Below the pieces are notes generated by a model. It did not search any database, had not been told where the DNA came from, and saw nothing but the letters and a program-made list of their open reading frames with translations. Positions 49,561 through 58,745 of a DNA stretch of 64,000 nucleotides are shown here, piece by piece; the first letter of the stretch is position 1, and every line of letters starts with the position of its first letter. The stretch spans positions 62,001 through 126,000 of the forward strand of contig JAFDVR010000016.1 of the NCBI GenBank assembly GCA_018268855.1, read 5' to 3'. This DNA comes from Acidobacteriota bacterium (GTDB lineage: Bacteria; Acidobacteriota; Terriglobia; Terriglobales; Acidobacteriaceae). Position numbers and translations under genes: made by a program.

Positions 49561-50807
49561 GCGTACTGTTCTCCCTTCAAGATTGCTTCGATTGCCCGCA
49601 GCGTCTTTAGCGTCGCACCCGATTGCGATTCATAGAATGCTCTGCCACGTTCCCCCATCTTCACATCAGGCGAACCTAGCATGTCACCCATTGCAGCACA
49701 CAGACTTTCGGGCGTAACGATACGAATAGCATTCGCGGCGATCATTTTCTCCACAATTTCGCGAAAATTTTGATAACTCGGTCCGATGGCCACAGACACG
49801 CCATACAGCGCAGGCTCAAGTGGGTTATGTCCGCCCGCATCTACAAGACTGCCGCCCACAAAAGCTCCCCAACCGATGGAATACAGAGCAGCAAGGTCAC
49901 CAATTGTATCCACCAGCAGAACATCTCCCGTTTGCAAAGGAGAAGGCGCCTCTCTCCATTCGCTCAACTTTGCCATGCGGAACCCATACTCTGCGATCAA
50001 TGCGGCGACACTCGCAAACCGCTGCGGATGCCGCGGGGCAAGCACCAGCACGCCGGCAGGGTGGTGCGTCCGCCAGCAATCCATCAGCATGCGCTCTTCG
50101 CCTTCCAGCGTGCTTCCGCAAACCAGTATCGCGTCATTCGTATTCTTGCGGATAAGGTCTACGATCTGTGACTCTTTCGGCGGCTGTACTTCGTACTTCA
50201 GATTGCCGCTGGTTTCCACACGCGCAGCGCCAATCTGCTTCCATCGCTGCGCATCTTCGTGGCTCTGTGCCAGCAGAAGATGCACCTTTGCAAGAAGTGG
50301 TTTCCACAGTCCACGCAGATGCATGTAGCGGGGAAATGACCTGTCCGAAACACGCGCGTTCGCCACCATCACCGGCACACCGGCACGCTCACACTCCACC
50401 AGAACGCGTGGCCACAACTCGCTCTCCATCAACACCAGAAGCGACGGACGCAACGTGCGTAGATACGCACGCACCGCGAAGGCGAAATCCAGCGGAAAGT
50501 AAAAGACGCGTTCAGACCCAAATCGCGAACGGGCCAATTGCTGGCCAGCGCGTGTTGTGGTGGAGATGACGACGCTATGTCCGGCACCCTCCAGTTCACT
50601 CACAAGCCGCGATGCCGCAAGCACCTCGCCCACGCTCACAGCATGGAGCCAGATGCATCCGGGCTTCGCCTGTAACCGCGCTGGCACACGCCCCAGGCGC
50701 TCAGCCAGTCCCTCACGGTAGCGGCCGCTTACGAGCATCTGCACGAGCCACCACGGCGACGAGATCACCAGCGCCAAAGCGAGTCCCAGACTGTAAAACA
50801 GCATCAT
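49557..50807 (-). CDS. waaA: 3-deoxy-D-manno-octulosonate (Kdo) transferase
   Basis: The 416-residue GT30 enzyme transfers Kdo to lipid IVA. Start is the ATG at 50807 (MMLFYSLGLALALVISSP), since the membrane anchor starts there; a 30-residue in-frame extension has no support. Family blocks: GRVPARLQAKPGCIWLHAVSVGEVLAASRLV, VLMESELWPRVLVECERAGVPVMVANARVS, LVCGSTLEGEERMLMDCW and the C-terminal GWGAFVGGSLVDAGGHNPLEPALYGVSVAIGP. It heads the reverse-strand LPS operon. Confidence 0.94.
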   Translation of the reverse strand: MMLFYSLGLALALVISSPWWLVQMLVSGRYREGLAERLGRVPARLQAKPGCIWLHAVSVGEVLAASRLVSELEGAGHSVVISTTTRAGQQLARSRFGSERVFYFPLDFAFAVRAYLRTLRPSLLVLMESELWPRVLVECERAGVPVMVANARVSDRSFPRYMHLRGLWKPLLAKVHLLLAQSHEDAQRWKQIGAARVETSGNLKYEVQPPKESQIVDLIRKNTNDAILVCGSTLEGEERMLMDCWRTHHPAGVLVLAPRHPQRFASVAALIAEYGFRMAKLSEWREAPSPLQTGDVLLVDTIGDLAALYSIGWGAFVGGSLVDAGGHNPLEPALYGVSVAIGPSYQNFREIVEKMIAANAIRIVTPESLCAAMGDMLGSPDVKMGERGRAFYESQSGATLKTLRAIEAILKGEQYA

Positions 50808-50891
50808 TCTGTAAGCTAACTCCAGATCTGGCGCGTCCAAACTTTGCCGAGGCCACCAGCGACGATGATAATTGTCCCGAGAGTGAGATGG

Positions 50892-51539
50892 ATGCAACTA
50901 CGTACCTTTGCCACTGCCGTTCTGCTTGTCTGTTCGCTCAGCGCACATGCTGCTAAAAAAGCTCCGCCGCTGCAGGATGTGCTGCAATATCCCGCGAATG
51001 ACACCCACGCGCAGGAAAAGGTGACGATTGCGGTCGATCCATACGATACGCGCGCCCGCGCGGACTTCTTCCGGATTGATTATGTTGGCCACGGATTTCT
51101 GCCCGTGCGCGTCATCATTCGCAACGACAGTGACAAAGCGCTTTCGCTCGATGACGCCCGTATCCAGCTTGTGCCCGCGCATGGCGAACGTATTCCGGCT
51201 GCGCTTCCGTCCGAGATTAACCGCCGCGTCTTCCGTATCAAAGACGTTGGCGCAAAGCACATTCCCGGCGTGCCGATCATCACGTATCACAAAACGCCCG
51301 TGGACAAGAAGATCGCGGATGACGATAAGGATTTCGGCTTTCGCAGCACCACCGTCGAGCCGCATTCCACGCTGTCTGGCTTTCTTTTCTATGACATCAA
51401 CGATATGGGCGATGCGCCGCTGAAGGGTGCGGAGATTTACGTCCGCGAGATCCGCACAATGGATGGCAAACAGAGGCTATTTCCATTCACGATCTCGCTG
51501 AACAAGTATCTTGCCTCGAAAGACAAAGAAACCAAGTGA
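50892..51539 (+). CDS. Secreted hypothetical protein
   Basis: ATG 50892 opens a signal peptide (MQLRTFATAVLLVCSLSAHA). The mature part (215 residues in total) is beta-rich: KVTIAVDPYDTRARADFFRIDYVGHGFLPVRVIIRNDSDKALSLDDARIQLV, then STTVEPHSTLSGFLFYDINDMGDAPLKGAEIYVREI. This resembles an Ig-like or DUF-type fold that shows up in other Acidobacteria, but no family name is certain. It is coupled to the next gene (GTGA overlap at 51536-51539). Confidence 0.7.
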   Translation: MQLRTFATAVLLVCSLSAHAAKKAPPLQDVLQYPANDTHAQEKVTIAVDPYDTRARADFFRIDYVGHGFLPVRVIIRNDSDKALSLDDARIQLVPAHGERIPAALPSEINRRVFRIKDVGAKHIPGVPIITYHKTPVDKKIADDDKDFGFRSTTVEPHSTLSGFLFYDINDMGDAPLKGAEIYVREIRTMDGKQRLFPFTISLNKYLASKDKETK

Positions 51540-52033
51540 GCTTGTTCCTCATTCGAGAAGCGGTACCAGCGGATGCGCCGGAGATTGTTGCGCTCATCCG
51601 CGAACTTGCCGTGTATGAAAAAGAACCGGAAGCAGCGGTGGCAACGGAGGAAGACATTCTCCGCGATGGGTTCGGAAAAGAGCCGTATTTTCGCTGTTTA
51701 ATGGTCGAAATTGGTGCAGAAATCGCCGGATTTGCGCTGTATTTTTTCCAATATTCCACATGGGAAGGCCGTCCGGCGCTCTATCTCGAAGACCTCTTCG
51801 TGCGCGAGCGGTTCCGCAAGCAGGGCATCGGCCGCGCGCTCTTCCGGCGGCTGGCGCAGGTTGCGCTGGAGAAAAACTGCACGCGCTTTCAGTGGGAATG
51901 TCTGGACTGGAACCAGCCGGGGCTCGATTTTTATGAGGCAAATGGGGCCAAAATCCTCCGCGACTGGCTCAATTTACGCGTGACTGGAGACGCCCTGCGT
52001 GCGCTGGCCGAACAGAGCGGCGACAATGAATAG
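51536..52033 (+). CDS. GNAT family N-acetyltransferase (SAT-like)
   Basis: The 165-residue acetyltransferase has LFLIREAVPADAPEIVALIRELAVYEKEPEAAVATEEDILRDGFG, the strand GFALYFFQYSTWEGRPALYLEDLFVRERFRKQGIGRALFRRLAQVA (acetyl-CoA motif RxxGIG) and ECLDWNQPGLDFYEANGAKILRDW. The layout is like diamine/spermidine N-acetyltransferases (SAT2-like). Start is GTG overlapping the previous TGA. It is followed directly by trmFO. A polyamine or amino-acid substrate is plausible but inferred. Confidence 0.9.
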   Translation: MSLFLIREAVPADAPEIVALIRELAVYEKEPEAAVATEEDILRDGFGKEPYFRCLMVEIGAEIAGFALYFFQYSTWEGRPALYLEDLFVRERFRKQGIGRALFRRLAQVALEKNCTRFQWECLDWNQPGLDFYEANGAKILRDWLNLRVTGDALRALAEQSGDNE

Positions 52034-52036
52034 GTG

Positions 52037-53371
52037 ATGCGTGAAGTAAAAGTAATTGGTGGTGGTCTCGCCGGCCCCGAGGCGGCCCTGCAGGCCGCCG
52101 AAGCAGGATGCAAAGTAACGCTGTACGAGATGCGGCCCCACCGCTCCACGGAGGCGCACCAGACAGCGGATTTTGCCGAGCTGGTGTGCTCCAATTCGCT
52201 GAAATCCGAGACGGAAAACTCTGCTCCGTGGCTGCTCAAGCAGGAGATGCGGCTTGCAGGATCGTTTTTGCTGCGTGAAGCGGATGCGTCTGCTGTACCT
52301 GCCGGACATGCGCTCGCGGTGGACCGTGCTGAATTTTCCGGGCGTGTGGCAAAGCTGATTGAAGATCATCCACGCATTCAGGTGGTGCGGGAAGAGGTGA
52401 CCTCACTGGATGAGACGAGCGGGGCCATCACCATTCTTGCCAGTGGACCATTGACCTCGCCTACGCTCACAGCAGAGTTGCAGCGGCTTACAGGCGCGGA
52501 GCATCTGGCGTTTTACGACTCCATTGCACCGATTGTGGATGCGAGCACCATTGATATGGAGCGCGTCTACTTTGCGGCCCGGTGGGATCGTGGGACGGCC
52601 GATTACATCAACTGTCCGTTCACGAGGGAAGAGTACGACTGCTTTATTGACGCGATGCTCGATACGCAAAAAGTAGAGGCAAAGGAGTGGGAGAAGCTCG
52701 ATTATTTTGAAGGCTGCCTGCCTATCGACGAGTTGGTGCGGCGTGGGCGTGACACTCTGCGCTTCGGGCCGATGAAGCCTGCCGGTCTTACGAATCCAAA
52801 GACAGGACGCTGGCCGTATGCAGCCGTCCAACTGCGCAAAGAGAACCTACGCGCGGACAGTTACAACCTGGTTGGCTTTCAGAACCACATGAAATATGGC
52901 GATCAGCAGCGCGTGTTGCGCCTGATTCCTGGCCTCGAGAATGCTACCTTTCTGCGCTATGGACAGATCCATCGCAACACCTATATCCATTCGCCCTCGC
53001 TGCTGACGGAAACGCTGCAACTGCGTGCGCATCCCGGCATCATGATCGCCGGCCAACTCTCTGGCGTGGAGGGTTACACAGAATCTATCGCCAGCGGTAT
53101 GCTTGCAGGCCGTTATGCTGCGACACTTGCTCGCAGTCAGCAGTCTGAACCTGCGCCACGCGGCACAGCGCATGGATCGCTGATGCACTACATCACGCAT
53201 GCGGAGGCGAAGCGCTTTCAACCAGCGAACATCACCTTCGATTTGCTTCCGCCATTGGAAGAGGAGTTGCGTAAGAAAATCCGCGATAAAAAGGAGCGGC
53301 ATCGCATCCAGTGCGAGCGAGCGCTGGATGCGTGGCGCGCGTGGATGGCAAACTCTCCTACCGAAAAATAG
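52037..53371 (+). CDS. trmFO: Folate-dependent tRNA U54 methyltransferase TrmFO
   Basis: TrmFO makes m5U54 in the tRNA T-loop using methylenetetrahydrofolate and FAD. The 444-residue product starts VKVIGGGLAGPEAALQAAEAGCKVTLYEMRP (Rossmann GGGLAG). Further blocks are FAELVCSNSLKSE, HLAFYDSIAPIVDASTIDMERVYFAARW and GQLSGVEGYTESIASGMLAG. Start is ATG 52037; a GTG at 52034 is also in frame. GidA-like but shorter, which separates TrmFO from MnmG. Confidence 0.95.
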   Translation: MREVKVIGGGLAGPEAALQAAEAGCKVTLYEMRPHRSTEAHQTADFAELVCSNSLKSETENSAPWLLKQEMRLAGSFLLREADASAVPAGHALAVDRAEFSGRVAKLIEDHPRIQVVREEVTSLDETSGAITILASGPLTSPTLTAELQRLTGAEHLAFYDSIAPIVDASTIDMERVYFAARWDRGTADYINCPFTREEYDCFIDAMLDTQKVEAKEWEKLDYFEGCLPIDELVRRGRDTLRFGPMKPAGLTNPKTGRWPYAAVQLRKENLRADSYNLVGFQNHMKYGDQQRVLRLIPGLENATFLRYGQIHRNTYIHSPSLLTETLQLRAHPGIMIAGQLSGVEGYTESIASGMLAGRYAATLARSQQSEPAPRGTAHGSLMHYITHAEAKRFQPANITFDLLPPLEEELRKKIRDKKERHRIQCERALDAWRAWMANSPTEK

Positions 53372-53426
53372 AGACGAACGGAAGTATCTGCGATACCCTT
53401 CTCTGCACACGCACTGAGGGAGAGTT

Positions 53427-54485
53427 ATGCGACGTTATTCCGCCGCTGAGGCGATTGGGCCGGCATGGGAACAGACAACCGAGTTGATGTGGAGGCACCG
53501 CCGCTGGCAGACGGGACTGAAGATAGCCCTGGTCGCCTTGCTTGCGGAGATGGGCGGGGCGAGCTTCAACTTCAGCATGCCGGGCCGTTATAGCCATTTG
53601 CCAGGTGCCGTACATGCAGCGATGGTCGGACTGGCTCTTCTTCTCGGGTTTGTTTTCCTGGTGCTCGGGGTCATTCTGTTCTACGTCGGCTCGCGCATGC
53701 AGTTTGTGCATTTTTCATGCATAGCTTTTCGCGATACGACGATCGCTCCGCTGTGGCGCCGGTATGGAAGGCTCACGTGGCGTTGGATGGGTTTCAAGAT
53801 TTTGTTGATGCTCGCTTTTATCGTCCCACTTATCCCAGTTGTCCTCATCTTTGTGCGTGGCCTGGCTCAGGGTAAGGCAGGGGCAGCGACACCATTCGCC
53901 GCCATTTTGGGGTTGATGGGCATTGTTCTGCTGCTGATGGTGCCTTTTATCCTCTTGTATACGGCTGCGCGCGATTTTGTTCTGCCTTCAGTTGCATTAG
54001 AGGGAACAACGGTTCGATTTGGCCTAAAAAGGTTTGGTTTGTGGCTGCGCGCAGAACCAGGAGGAATCCTTGGATTTCTGTTCCTGCGGCTTCTGTTGGG
54101 CTTTGTTCTGGGCATCTGCGCTTACATCGCCATGCTTTTTGCGGTGATGATCAGCGCAATTCCGTTTGTAGTTGCCGGGCTCCTCGTCTGGCTACCGCTG
54201 CGTCATGCTTCGACCGCAGGGCATATTTTTGCAGGCATATTCGGAGTTCTTTTGTGTGTAGTGTTCCTCGCGTGGATGCTGGTCCTCACGATTGCTGTCT
54301 TTGGAACGCTCCTGACGTTCTACATTGCATGGGGAACGTATTATCTCGGCGGACGCTATCCCCTGCTCGGTGATCTGCTGGAGCCGCCGGTGGTGCTGGA
54401 CACGTTTACGCCACCTCCGTCGATGCCTTCCGAAGACGATAGCAGCGGGCCTGATCTGCCGTTGAATCCGCAGCCGGCAGGCTAG
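53427..54485 (+). CDS. Polytopic membrane protein of unknown function
   Basis: The 352-residue protein starts at ATG 53427 with gggagag upstream. About eight helices are visible, including TGLKIALVALLAEMGGASFNF, AMVGLALLLGFVFLVLGVILFYVG, MGFKILLMLAFIVPLIPVVLIFV, LGLMGIVLLLMVPFILLYTAA, FLFLRLLLGFVLGICAYIAML and FGVLLCVVFLAWMLVLTIAVF. A polar/acidic tail ends it (PSEDDSSGPDLPLNPQPAG). It is reminiscent of acidobacterial DUF-type membrane proteins, but I cannot name the family. The stop overlaps the convergent moeA end by 4 nt. Confidence 0.7.
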   Translation: MRRYSAAEAIGPAWEQTTELMWRHRRWQTGLKIALVALLAEMGGASFNFSMPGRYSHLPGAVHAAMVGLALLLGFVFLVLGVILFYVGSRMQFVHFSCIAFRDTTIAPLWRRYGRLTWRWMGFKILLMLAFIVPLIPVVLIFVRGLAQGKAGAATPFAAILGLMGIVLLLMVPFILLYTAARDFVLPSVALEGTTVRFGLKRFGLWLRAEPGGILGFLFLRLLLGFVLGICAYIAMLFAVMISAIPFVVAGLLVWLPLRHASTAGHIFAGIFGVLLCVVFLAWMLVLTIAVFGTLLTFYIAWGTYYLGGRYPLLGDLLEPPVVLDTFTPPPSMPSEDDSSGPDLPLNPQPAG

Positions 54486-55741
54486 CGGAGAAGCAGTTGT
54501 ATCTGCGTGCCGAGGTTCAGTTTTTCTGCATTAGCAGGAATGACTGCATAACAATTTGCGCGCGCATTTGCAGAGAGATCGCCTGAGCCTTGCCAGCCGG
54601 TGAGGGAAACTTTCGTGCCTGTGAGTGTAGCGGCGTAGATGGCGGGCAGAAAACGTGTAAGGCCGCTGCGTGTTTTTACCTCGTGCGCAAGCGTGGCGGA
54701 GGCGAAGCGCGGTGCAGGATCGTCGTCACCAGCCAGCGCACGCAGCAGAGGAGCAACAAAGAGCAGGGAAGTAACCTGCGTGGAGACCGGGTTACCAGGC
54801 AGGCCGAAGACATAGAGAGGGCGATGACCATTTAGAGCAGGTAATTGTCCAAAGACGACTGGTTTCCCCGGCTGCATGCGGACCCCCGTAAAGAAGAACG
54901 ATGCGCCGTGGTGCGCGAGCGCCGATTCCACAAAGTCATAGCGTCCCGCTGAAACTCCGCCGCTTAACACCAGCAGGTCCGCCGATTGTCTGGCCTGTGC
55001 CACGGCCTCGTTCAGCGCGTTCTGATCGTCTTTGACCGGCGGCCATATTTGCGGCTCGCCACCGCACGCACGCACGATTGCAGCAATACCGTGCGAATTG
55101 GAATTACGTATCTGGTACGGTCCTGGGGTGGCCTGTATATCTACCAGTTCGTCTCCGGTGGCCACAATGGCCACGCGAGGCCGTGCGCTCACCTTCACCT
55201 GTGCGCAGCCAAGCGAGGCAAGCAGAGCAACATGTGCTGCTTGCAGGCGTGTGCCAGCGTGCAGGACGACATCTCCTGCACGGGCTTCGCTACCTTGCGG
55301 GACGATGTTCTCTCCAGAACCGAGGGAACGGCTTTCCATAAGCCGAATGCTTCCGCTTTTGTTGCGGTCAGTGTGTTCCACCATCGCGACGGCATCCGCG
55401 CCCGCAGGCACCGGAGCACCAGTCATAATTTCGACGCCTTCGTTCGGATTAAGGGCAGAACCGGTCCAGACTTCTCCGGCGCGAAGCTGACCGAGCACCT
55501 GAATGGGCATTCCGGTACTCGCGTGTGCTGCATTCACTGCAAAACCATCGCGGGTGGAGCGGTGGAAGGGAGGCTGATCGCGATCGGCACAGATATTTAT
55601 GAACAAGACGCGCTCAAGCGCATCATCAAGACCGACGAGTTCTTCTTCTGGCTGAGGAGAAAGCTCCCTACATAGCCGCAGCACAAGTGTCAGCGCATCT
55701 TCGCAAGCTAATAACGTCTCTGGCTTCCCTTGATCGGGCAT
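54482..55741 (-). CDS. moeA: Molybdopterin molybdenumtransferase MoeA
   Basis: MoeA inserts molybdate into adenylated molybdopterin. The 419-residue product has the MoeA N-terminal block LDDALERVLFINICADRDQPPFHRSTRDGFAV and GVEIMTGAPVPAGADAVAMVEHTD. The MPT-binding domain has VAIVATGDELVDI, DLLVLSGGVSAGRYDFVESAL and LPGNPVSTQVTSLLFVAPLLRALAG. The C-terminal domain IV ends in RANCYAVIPANAEKLNLGTQIQLLLR. It complements xdhC-mocA found 9 kb away. Its stop overlaps the convergent membrane-protein gene. Confidence 0.95.
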   Translation of the reverse strand: MPDQGKPETLLACEDALTLVLRLCRELSPQPEEELVGLDDALERVLFINICADRDQPPFHRSTRDGFAVNAAHASTGMPIQVLGQLRAGEVWTGSALNPNEGVEIMTGAPVPAGADAVAMVEHTDRNKSGSIRLMESRSLGSGENIVPQGSEARAGDVVLHAGTRLQAAHVALLASLGCAQVKVSARPRVAIVATGDELVDIQATPGPYQIRNSNSHGIAAIVRACGGEPQIWPPVKDDQNALNEAVAQARQSADLLVLSGGVSAGRYDFVESALAHHGASFFFTGVRMQPGKPVVFGQLPALNGHRPLYVFGLPGNPVSTQVTSLLFVAPLLRALAGDDDPAPRFASATLAHEVKTRSGLTRFLPAIYAATLTGTKVSLTGWQGSGDLSANARANCYAVIPANAEKLNLGTQIQLLLR

Positions 55742-55757
55742 ATCGATTCCTCGGCGA

Positions 55758-55794
55758 ATAAAAAAGCCCCGGACCTTGCTGAGGTCCGGGGCTT
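55758..55794 (-). terminator. Intrinsic terminator of the TPR gene
   Basis: On the reverse strand a perfect 13-bp stem (55794-55782 with 55776-55764) with a 5-nt loop is followed by ttttttatt. It lies 13 bp after the TPR gene's stop and 22 bp before the moeA start. Confidence 0.85.
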
Positions 55795-55807
55795 CTGATG
55801 ATGGCGG

Positions 55808-56962
55808 TTACTTCTTCTTTCCGCGGCGGGCGCGGTACTCGTTTACTACGGTTTCGTCGAAGCCCGCGAGAATGCCTTTTACATCTGCGGCGTGACGGCC
55901 ATTGGGGTCAAGCTCAAGATACTTCTCGTAAGCCTCCACTGTTCCCGGAGGAGGTACGATCTTGTTGTTCTTCACCGTGGACTTACCGATTAATGTCTGG
56001 CCCTTGATGTAGTAGGACTCAGCCTTGTTGGGGTCAGCCGCGATAGCTTTATCAATGGCCGCACCTGCTTCATCCGTCTTGCCCGCGTTGTAGAGCACGG
56101 CAGCGGCGTTGTAGTAGTAAGAGCCAGCTTTGGCAGGTTCTGCGGCAGCGGCCTTTTCAAATGCCTGCATTGCATCGGTTGGCTTGCCAGACATGGCATA
56201 AGCAAGGCCCATCTGGCTGTAGTCGGAAGCCGCTACATCGGCCATTGGCTTTTTGGAGGCGGCGTTCAGGTCAATCGACTTCTGATACGAGGTGATCGCC
56301 TCGTCATACTTCTTTGCGCCGTACTGCGCGTCACCGAGGGCATTCCAGATAATGGATTCATCCCCCTTGACCTGCGTAGCCTGGGTAAGATCGGCGATGG
56401 CGGCATCAAAGTTTTTGTTCTTAGTCTCGTCGCGGCCTTTGAGCAGAAGCGCATTTACGTTTGCCACTTTGGCATTGTTTGCAATGGCGCCGGCGTTCTT
56501 CTTTTTGATCTCGGCGTACTGTTTCTTCTGCTCTTCGGTGAGGGTCTTCTGATACTCCTCGCGCGTCATATCGACGTTCTGCAGGGTATCCACACCATTT
56601 TTGATGTCCACGTGATCGATAAAATCGACTGATTTGTTGTCTTGAAAGTAGACAAGCAGGTAGTCGCCGGGCTTGATGTTGTCCCCTTTGAAGTCGCCAT
56701 TCTTATCGACCGGAAAGGTATAGGTGAACTTACGCTTGGAGGCTTCCGATTCGCGGTCTTGGGTCAACTTCACTTCGCCGGAGGTCATCGGCTCGCCGAT
56801 GGCATTTGTAATGTGGCCATGAACTTTGCCCGCGCCTGCTACAGGCATGTCTTCATTCTGGCTCTGAGCGAGGGCGGCGCTGGTAGTTGTCCCCAGCATC
56901 ACGGCACACGCCAGTGCGGAGACGGAGAGTGTGCTGCGGAGAAGTTTTTTCCATCGGTTCAT
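55808..56962 (-). CDS. Secreted TPR protein with N-terminal carboxypeptidase-regulatory-like domain
   Basis: The 384-residue exported protein has a signal peptide (SVSALACAVMLGTTTSAALAQ). A CarboxypepD_reg-like beta-sandwich (~45-130: KVHGHITNAIGEPMTSGEVKLTQ ... FPVDKNGDFKGDNIKPGDYLLVYFQDN) follows. A coiled, Lys-rich linker leads to about four TPR units (~175-360: FDAAIADLTQATQVKGDESIIWNALGDAQYGAKKYDEAITSYQKS and on). TPRs bind protein partners. Role probably in envelope assembly. aggag precedes the ATG by 13 nt. Confidence 0.85.
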   Translation of the reverse strand: MNRWKKLLRSTLSVSALACAVMLGTTTSAALAQSQNEDMPVAGAGKVHGHITNAIGEPMTSGEVKLTQDRESEASKRKFTYTFPVDKNGDFKGDNIKPGDYLLVYFQDNKSVDFIDHVDIKNGVDTLQNVDMTREEYQKTLTEEQKKQYAEIKKKNAGAIANNAKVANVNALLLKGRDETKNKNFDAAIADLTQATQVKGDESIIWNALGDAQYGAKKYDEAITSYQKSIDLNAASKKPMADVAASDYSQMGLAYAMSGKPTDAMQAFEKAAAAEPAKAGSYYYNAAAVLYNAGKTDEAGAAIDKAIAADPNKAESYYIKGQTLIGKSTVKNNKIVPPPGTVEAYEKYLELDPNGRHAADVKGILAGFDETVVNEYRARRGKKK

Positions 56963-57041
56963 AAGGTCGTTCGTCTCCTGTCAAAATGAGCTGCGCTGGA
57001 ATGATTCAGACACTCCGTACGCGAAAAGTTGTGCATACCGG

Positions 57042-57737
57042 TTAGACGTAAGGCACCGGATCGCGCTTTCCGGCCTCGCGAAACGCCCGCAGACGCAGAA
57101 CGCAGCTCTCGCAGGTCCCGCAGGCCTTTTCCTCACCGGAATAGCATGACCAACTTACATGTAACGGCGCGCCCAATTCAACTCCCAGGCGCACGATCTC
57201 GCTCTTCTTCAGGTGAATAAGTGGTGTGAGGATATGAATATCGCCTTCTTTTGTGCCCTGCCGAATCAGTTCGTTGAAGACGTCATAATACGCCGGGCGG
57301 CAGTCAGGATAGCCGGAGGAATCCTGCTCTACTGCTCCTATATAAATTGTTCGTGCGCCGATTACCTCTGCCCAACTGACGGCAGCGGAGAGGAAATGCG
57401 CATTGCGGAAAGGTACGTAAGTGACCGGCACATGATTGCCGATAGTCGCATCATCGGCCGGAGCGTCTGGGACGTCTATGGAAGTGTCGGTCAATGCGGA
57501 GCCGCCGATCTGCCGGAAGAGGTCCATGCGGAGCTGTAAAAACTGCTTTGCTCCCACAGCCGTGGCAACATCCTGCGCCGATTGCAACTCTCGCGCTTCG
57601 GTGCGTTGTCCATAGCTGAAGTGCAGCGCGTAAACGTCATAATCGCGCGCTGCCAACGTGGCGCAAACAGTAGAGTCCATCCCGCCCGAGAGCGAGACCA
57701 CCGCCTTTTCGCGTGCAGCATTAAAGGTCGTTGCCAT
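57042..57737 (-). CDS. queC: 7-cyano-7-deazaguanine synthase QueC
   Basis: QueC converts 7-carboxy-7-deazaguanine to preQ0, using ATP and ammonia, in queuosine synthesis. The 231-residue product opens with the PP-loop VVSLSGGMDSTVCATLAARDYDVYALHFSYGQR and has four zinc Cys at the end (CYSGEEKACGTCESCVLRLRAF). It overlaps the DUF2007 gene by 17 nt and ends the que run. The reverse strand downstream carries the TPR gene. Confidence 0.95.
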   Translation of the reverse strand: MATTFNAAREKAVVSLSGGMDSTVCATLAARDYDVYALHFSYGQRTEARELQSAQDVATAVGAKQFLQLRMDLFRQIGGSALTDTSIDVPDAPADDATIGNHVPVTYVPFRNAHFLSAAVSWAEVIGARTIYIGAVEQDSSGYPDCRPAYYDVFNELIRQGTKEGDIHILTPLIHLKKSEIVRLGVELGAPLHVSWSCYSGEEKACGTCESCVLRLRAFREAGKRDPVPYV

Positions 57738-57978
57738 CGCCCGTCAGTGCTGCCTGTCCAGGAACATCGTTCAACAGGGCAGTGGCAGAAGCCTGATCGG
57801 CTGCACGGACCTGCAGGCGTGCTCCGAGCGCCGGAGGAATGAGGCTGTTAGCCTCCTCGCCTGAAAGGAAGGCATCAATACCAGCATCATTGAGAACACT
57901 CAAAGCCAGGTGAGCGGCCGCTGGATCGGAGTAGCTGGCGATGGTTACGATCTCGTCGTTATTGATCTTCTTGTTCAT
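57721..57978 (-). CDS. DUF2007 (putative signal-transducing) small protein
   Basis: The start is ATG 57978 (MNKKINNDEIVTIASYSDPAAAHLALSVLNDAGIDAFLSGEE); an upstream in-frame stretch is ignored. The 85-residue product has the DUF2007 pattern with ALGARLQVRAADQASATALLND: a beta-alpha-beta module like PII/ACT domains. Sits between queE and queC, overlapping queC by 17 nt, so it is co-expressed with queuosine genes. Binding partner unknown. Confidence 0.82.
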   Translation of the reverse strand: MNKKINNDEIVTIASYSDPAAAHLALSVLNDAGIDAFLSGEEANSLIPPALGARLQVRAADQASATALLNDVPGQAALTGDGNDL

Positions 57979-58006
57979 GTCTTCTTCTGATGCAGATGCC
58001 GCGCCA

Positions 58007-58690
58007 CTAGACGCCTTTCTTCTGCGGCTCCCAGATGAACTTATGGATTTGAAGGGAGAGCCGGGCATCGAGGCCGTCTTCCATCATCCACTCCACCAGA
58101 ATGCGCGGATCCAGTTCCATGTTTGCCGTGCTGCGCTCGATCGAAGCGGCTTTATGAAAGGCGGGCGAGAGCAAAATCTGCGACACACGAGAAGCGAGTG
58201 CATGCTGCTCGATGAATTCGCGCGCAAACTCATAATCGCGGCGATCACGCAGGACGAACTTCACTTCGTCGTTGCGGGTGAGCGTCTCCAGATTGCTCAG
58301 CCGGAAGCTGCCGAAGGCCATACCGGAGCCAGGACACTTCACATCCACAATCTTATGGACGGGCTTGGGAACCTCGTCCAGAGGACGTTCGCCGCTTGTC
58401 TCCATCATCAACGTATAGCCAGCGGCGAGCAGCCGGTGCATAAGTGGAATGAGCTGTTTGGCTTGCAACATCGGCTCGCCGCCTGTGAACTCGATCAAAC
58501 GGCAAGGAGCAAGCGCCTCAATCTGCTGCACAATTTCGTCTTCGCTAAACGGTTTACCGCCGCTGAACGTGTATTCGGAATCGCACCACGCGCAGCGCAG
58601 GTTGCAACCTGCCAGCCGCACAAAGATGCATGGCAGGCCAGCGAAACTCGATTCGCCCTGGACCGATTTGTAAAGCTCGATGAGATGCAT
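58007..58690 (-). CDS. queE: 7-carboxy-7-deazaguanine synthase QueE
   Basis: The 227-residue radical SAM enzyme turns 6-carboxytetrahydropterin into CDG. The cluster motif is C29-x3-C33-x2-C36 in LAGCNLRCAWCDSEYTF, with YKSVQGESSFAGLPCIFVRL upstream and VEFTGGEPMLQ-type SAM-binding residues (LIEFTGGEPML). Length fits the typical QueE. It is read after the 58746 secreted-protein gene in the que cluster. Start at ATG 58690. Confidence 0.95.
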   Translation of the reverse strand: MHLIELYKSVQGESSFAGLPCIFVRLAGCNLRCAWCDSEYTFSGGKPFSEDEIVQQIEALAPCRLIEFTGGEPMLQAKQLIPLMHRLLAAGYTLMMETSGERPLDEVPKPVHKIVDVKCPGSGMAFGSFRLSNLETLTRNDEVKFVLRDRRDYEFAREFIEQHALASRVSQILLSPAFHKAASIERSTANMELDPRILVEWMMEDGLDARLSLQIHKFIWEPQKKGV

Positions 58691-58745
58691 GGAGAAAGGA
58701 AACTATCTACCAGTTTACGCCGGACGCATGTACCGCCCACAGAAA

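Noticed and set aside
55741..55757. tRNA T-arm-like 'tcgattcctcggcgaataaaa' near the moeA start
   Set aside because: No matching acceptor, D-arm or anticodon arm upstream; it lies in the moeA start and terminator region. No tRNA was found in the window.
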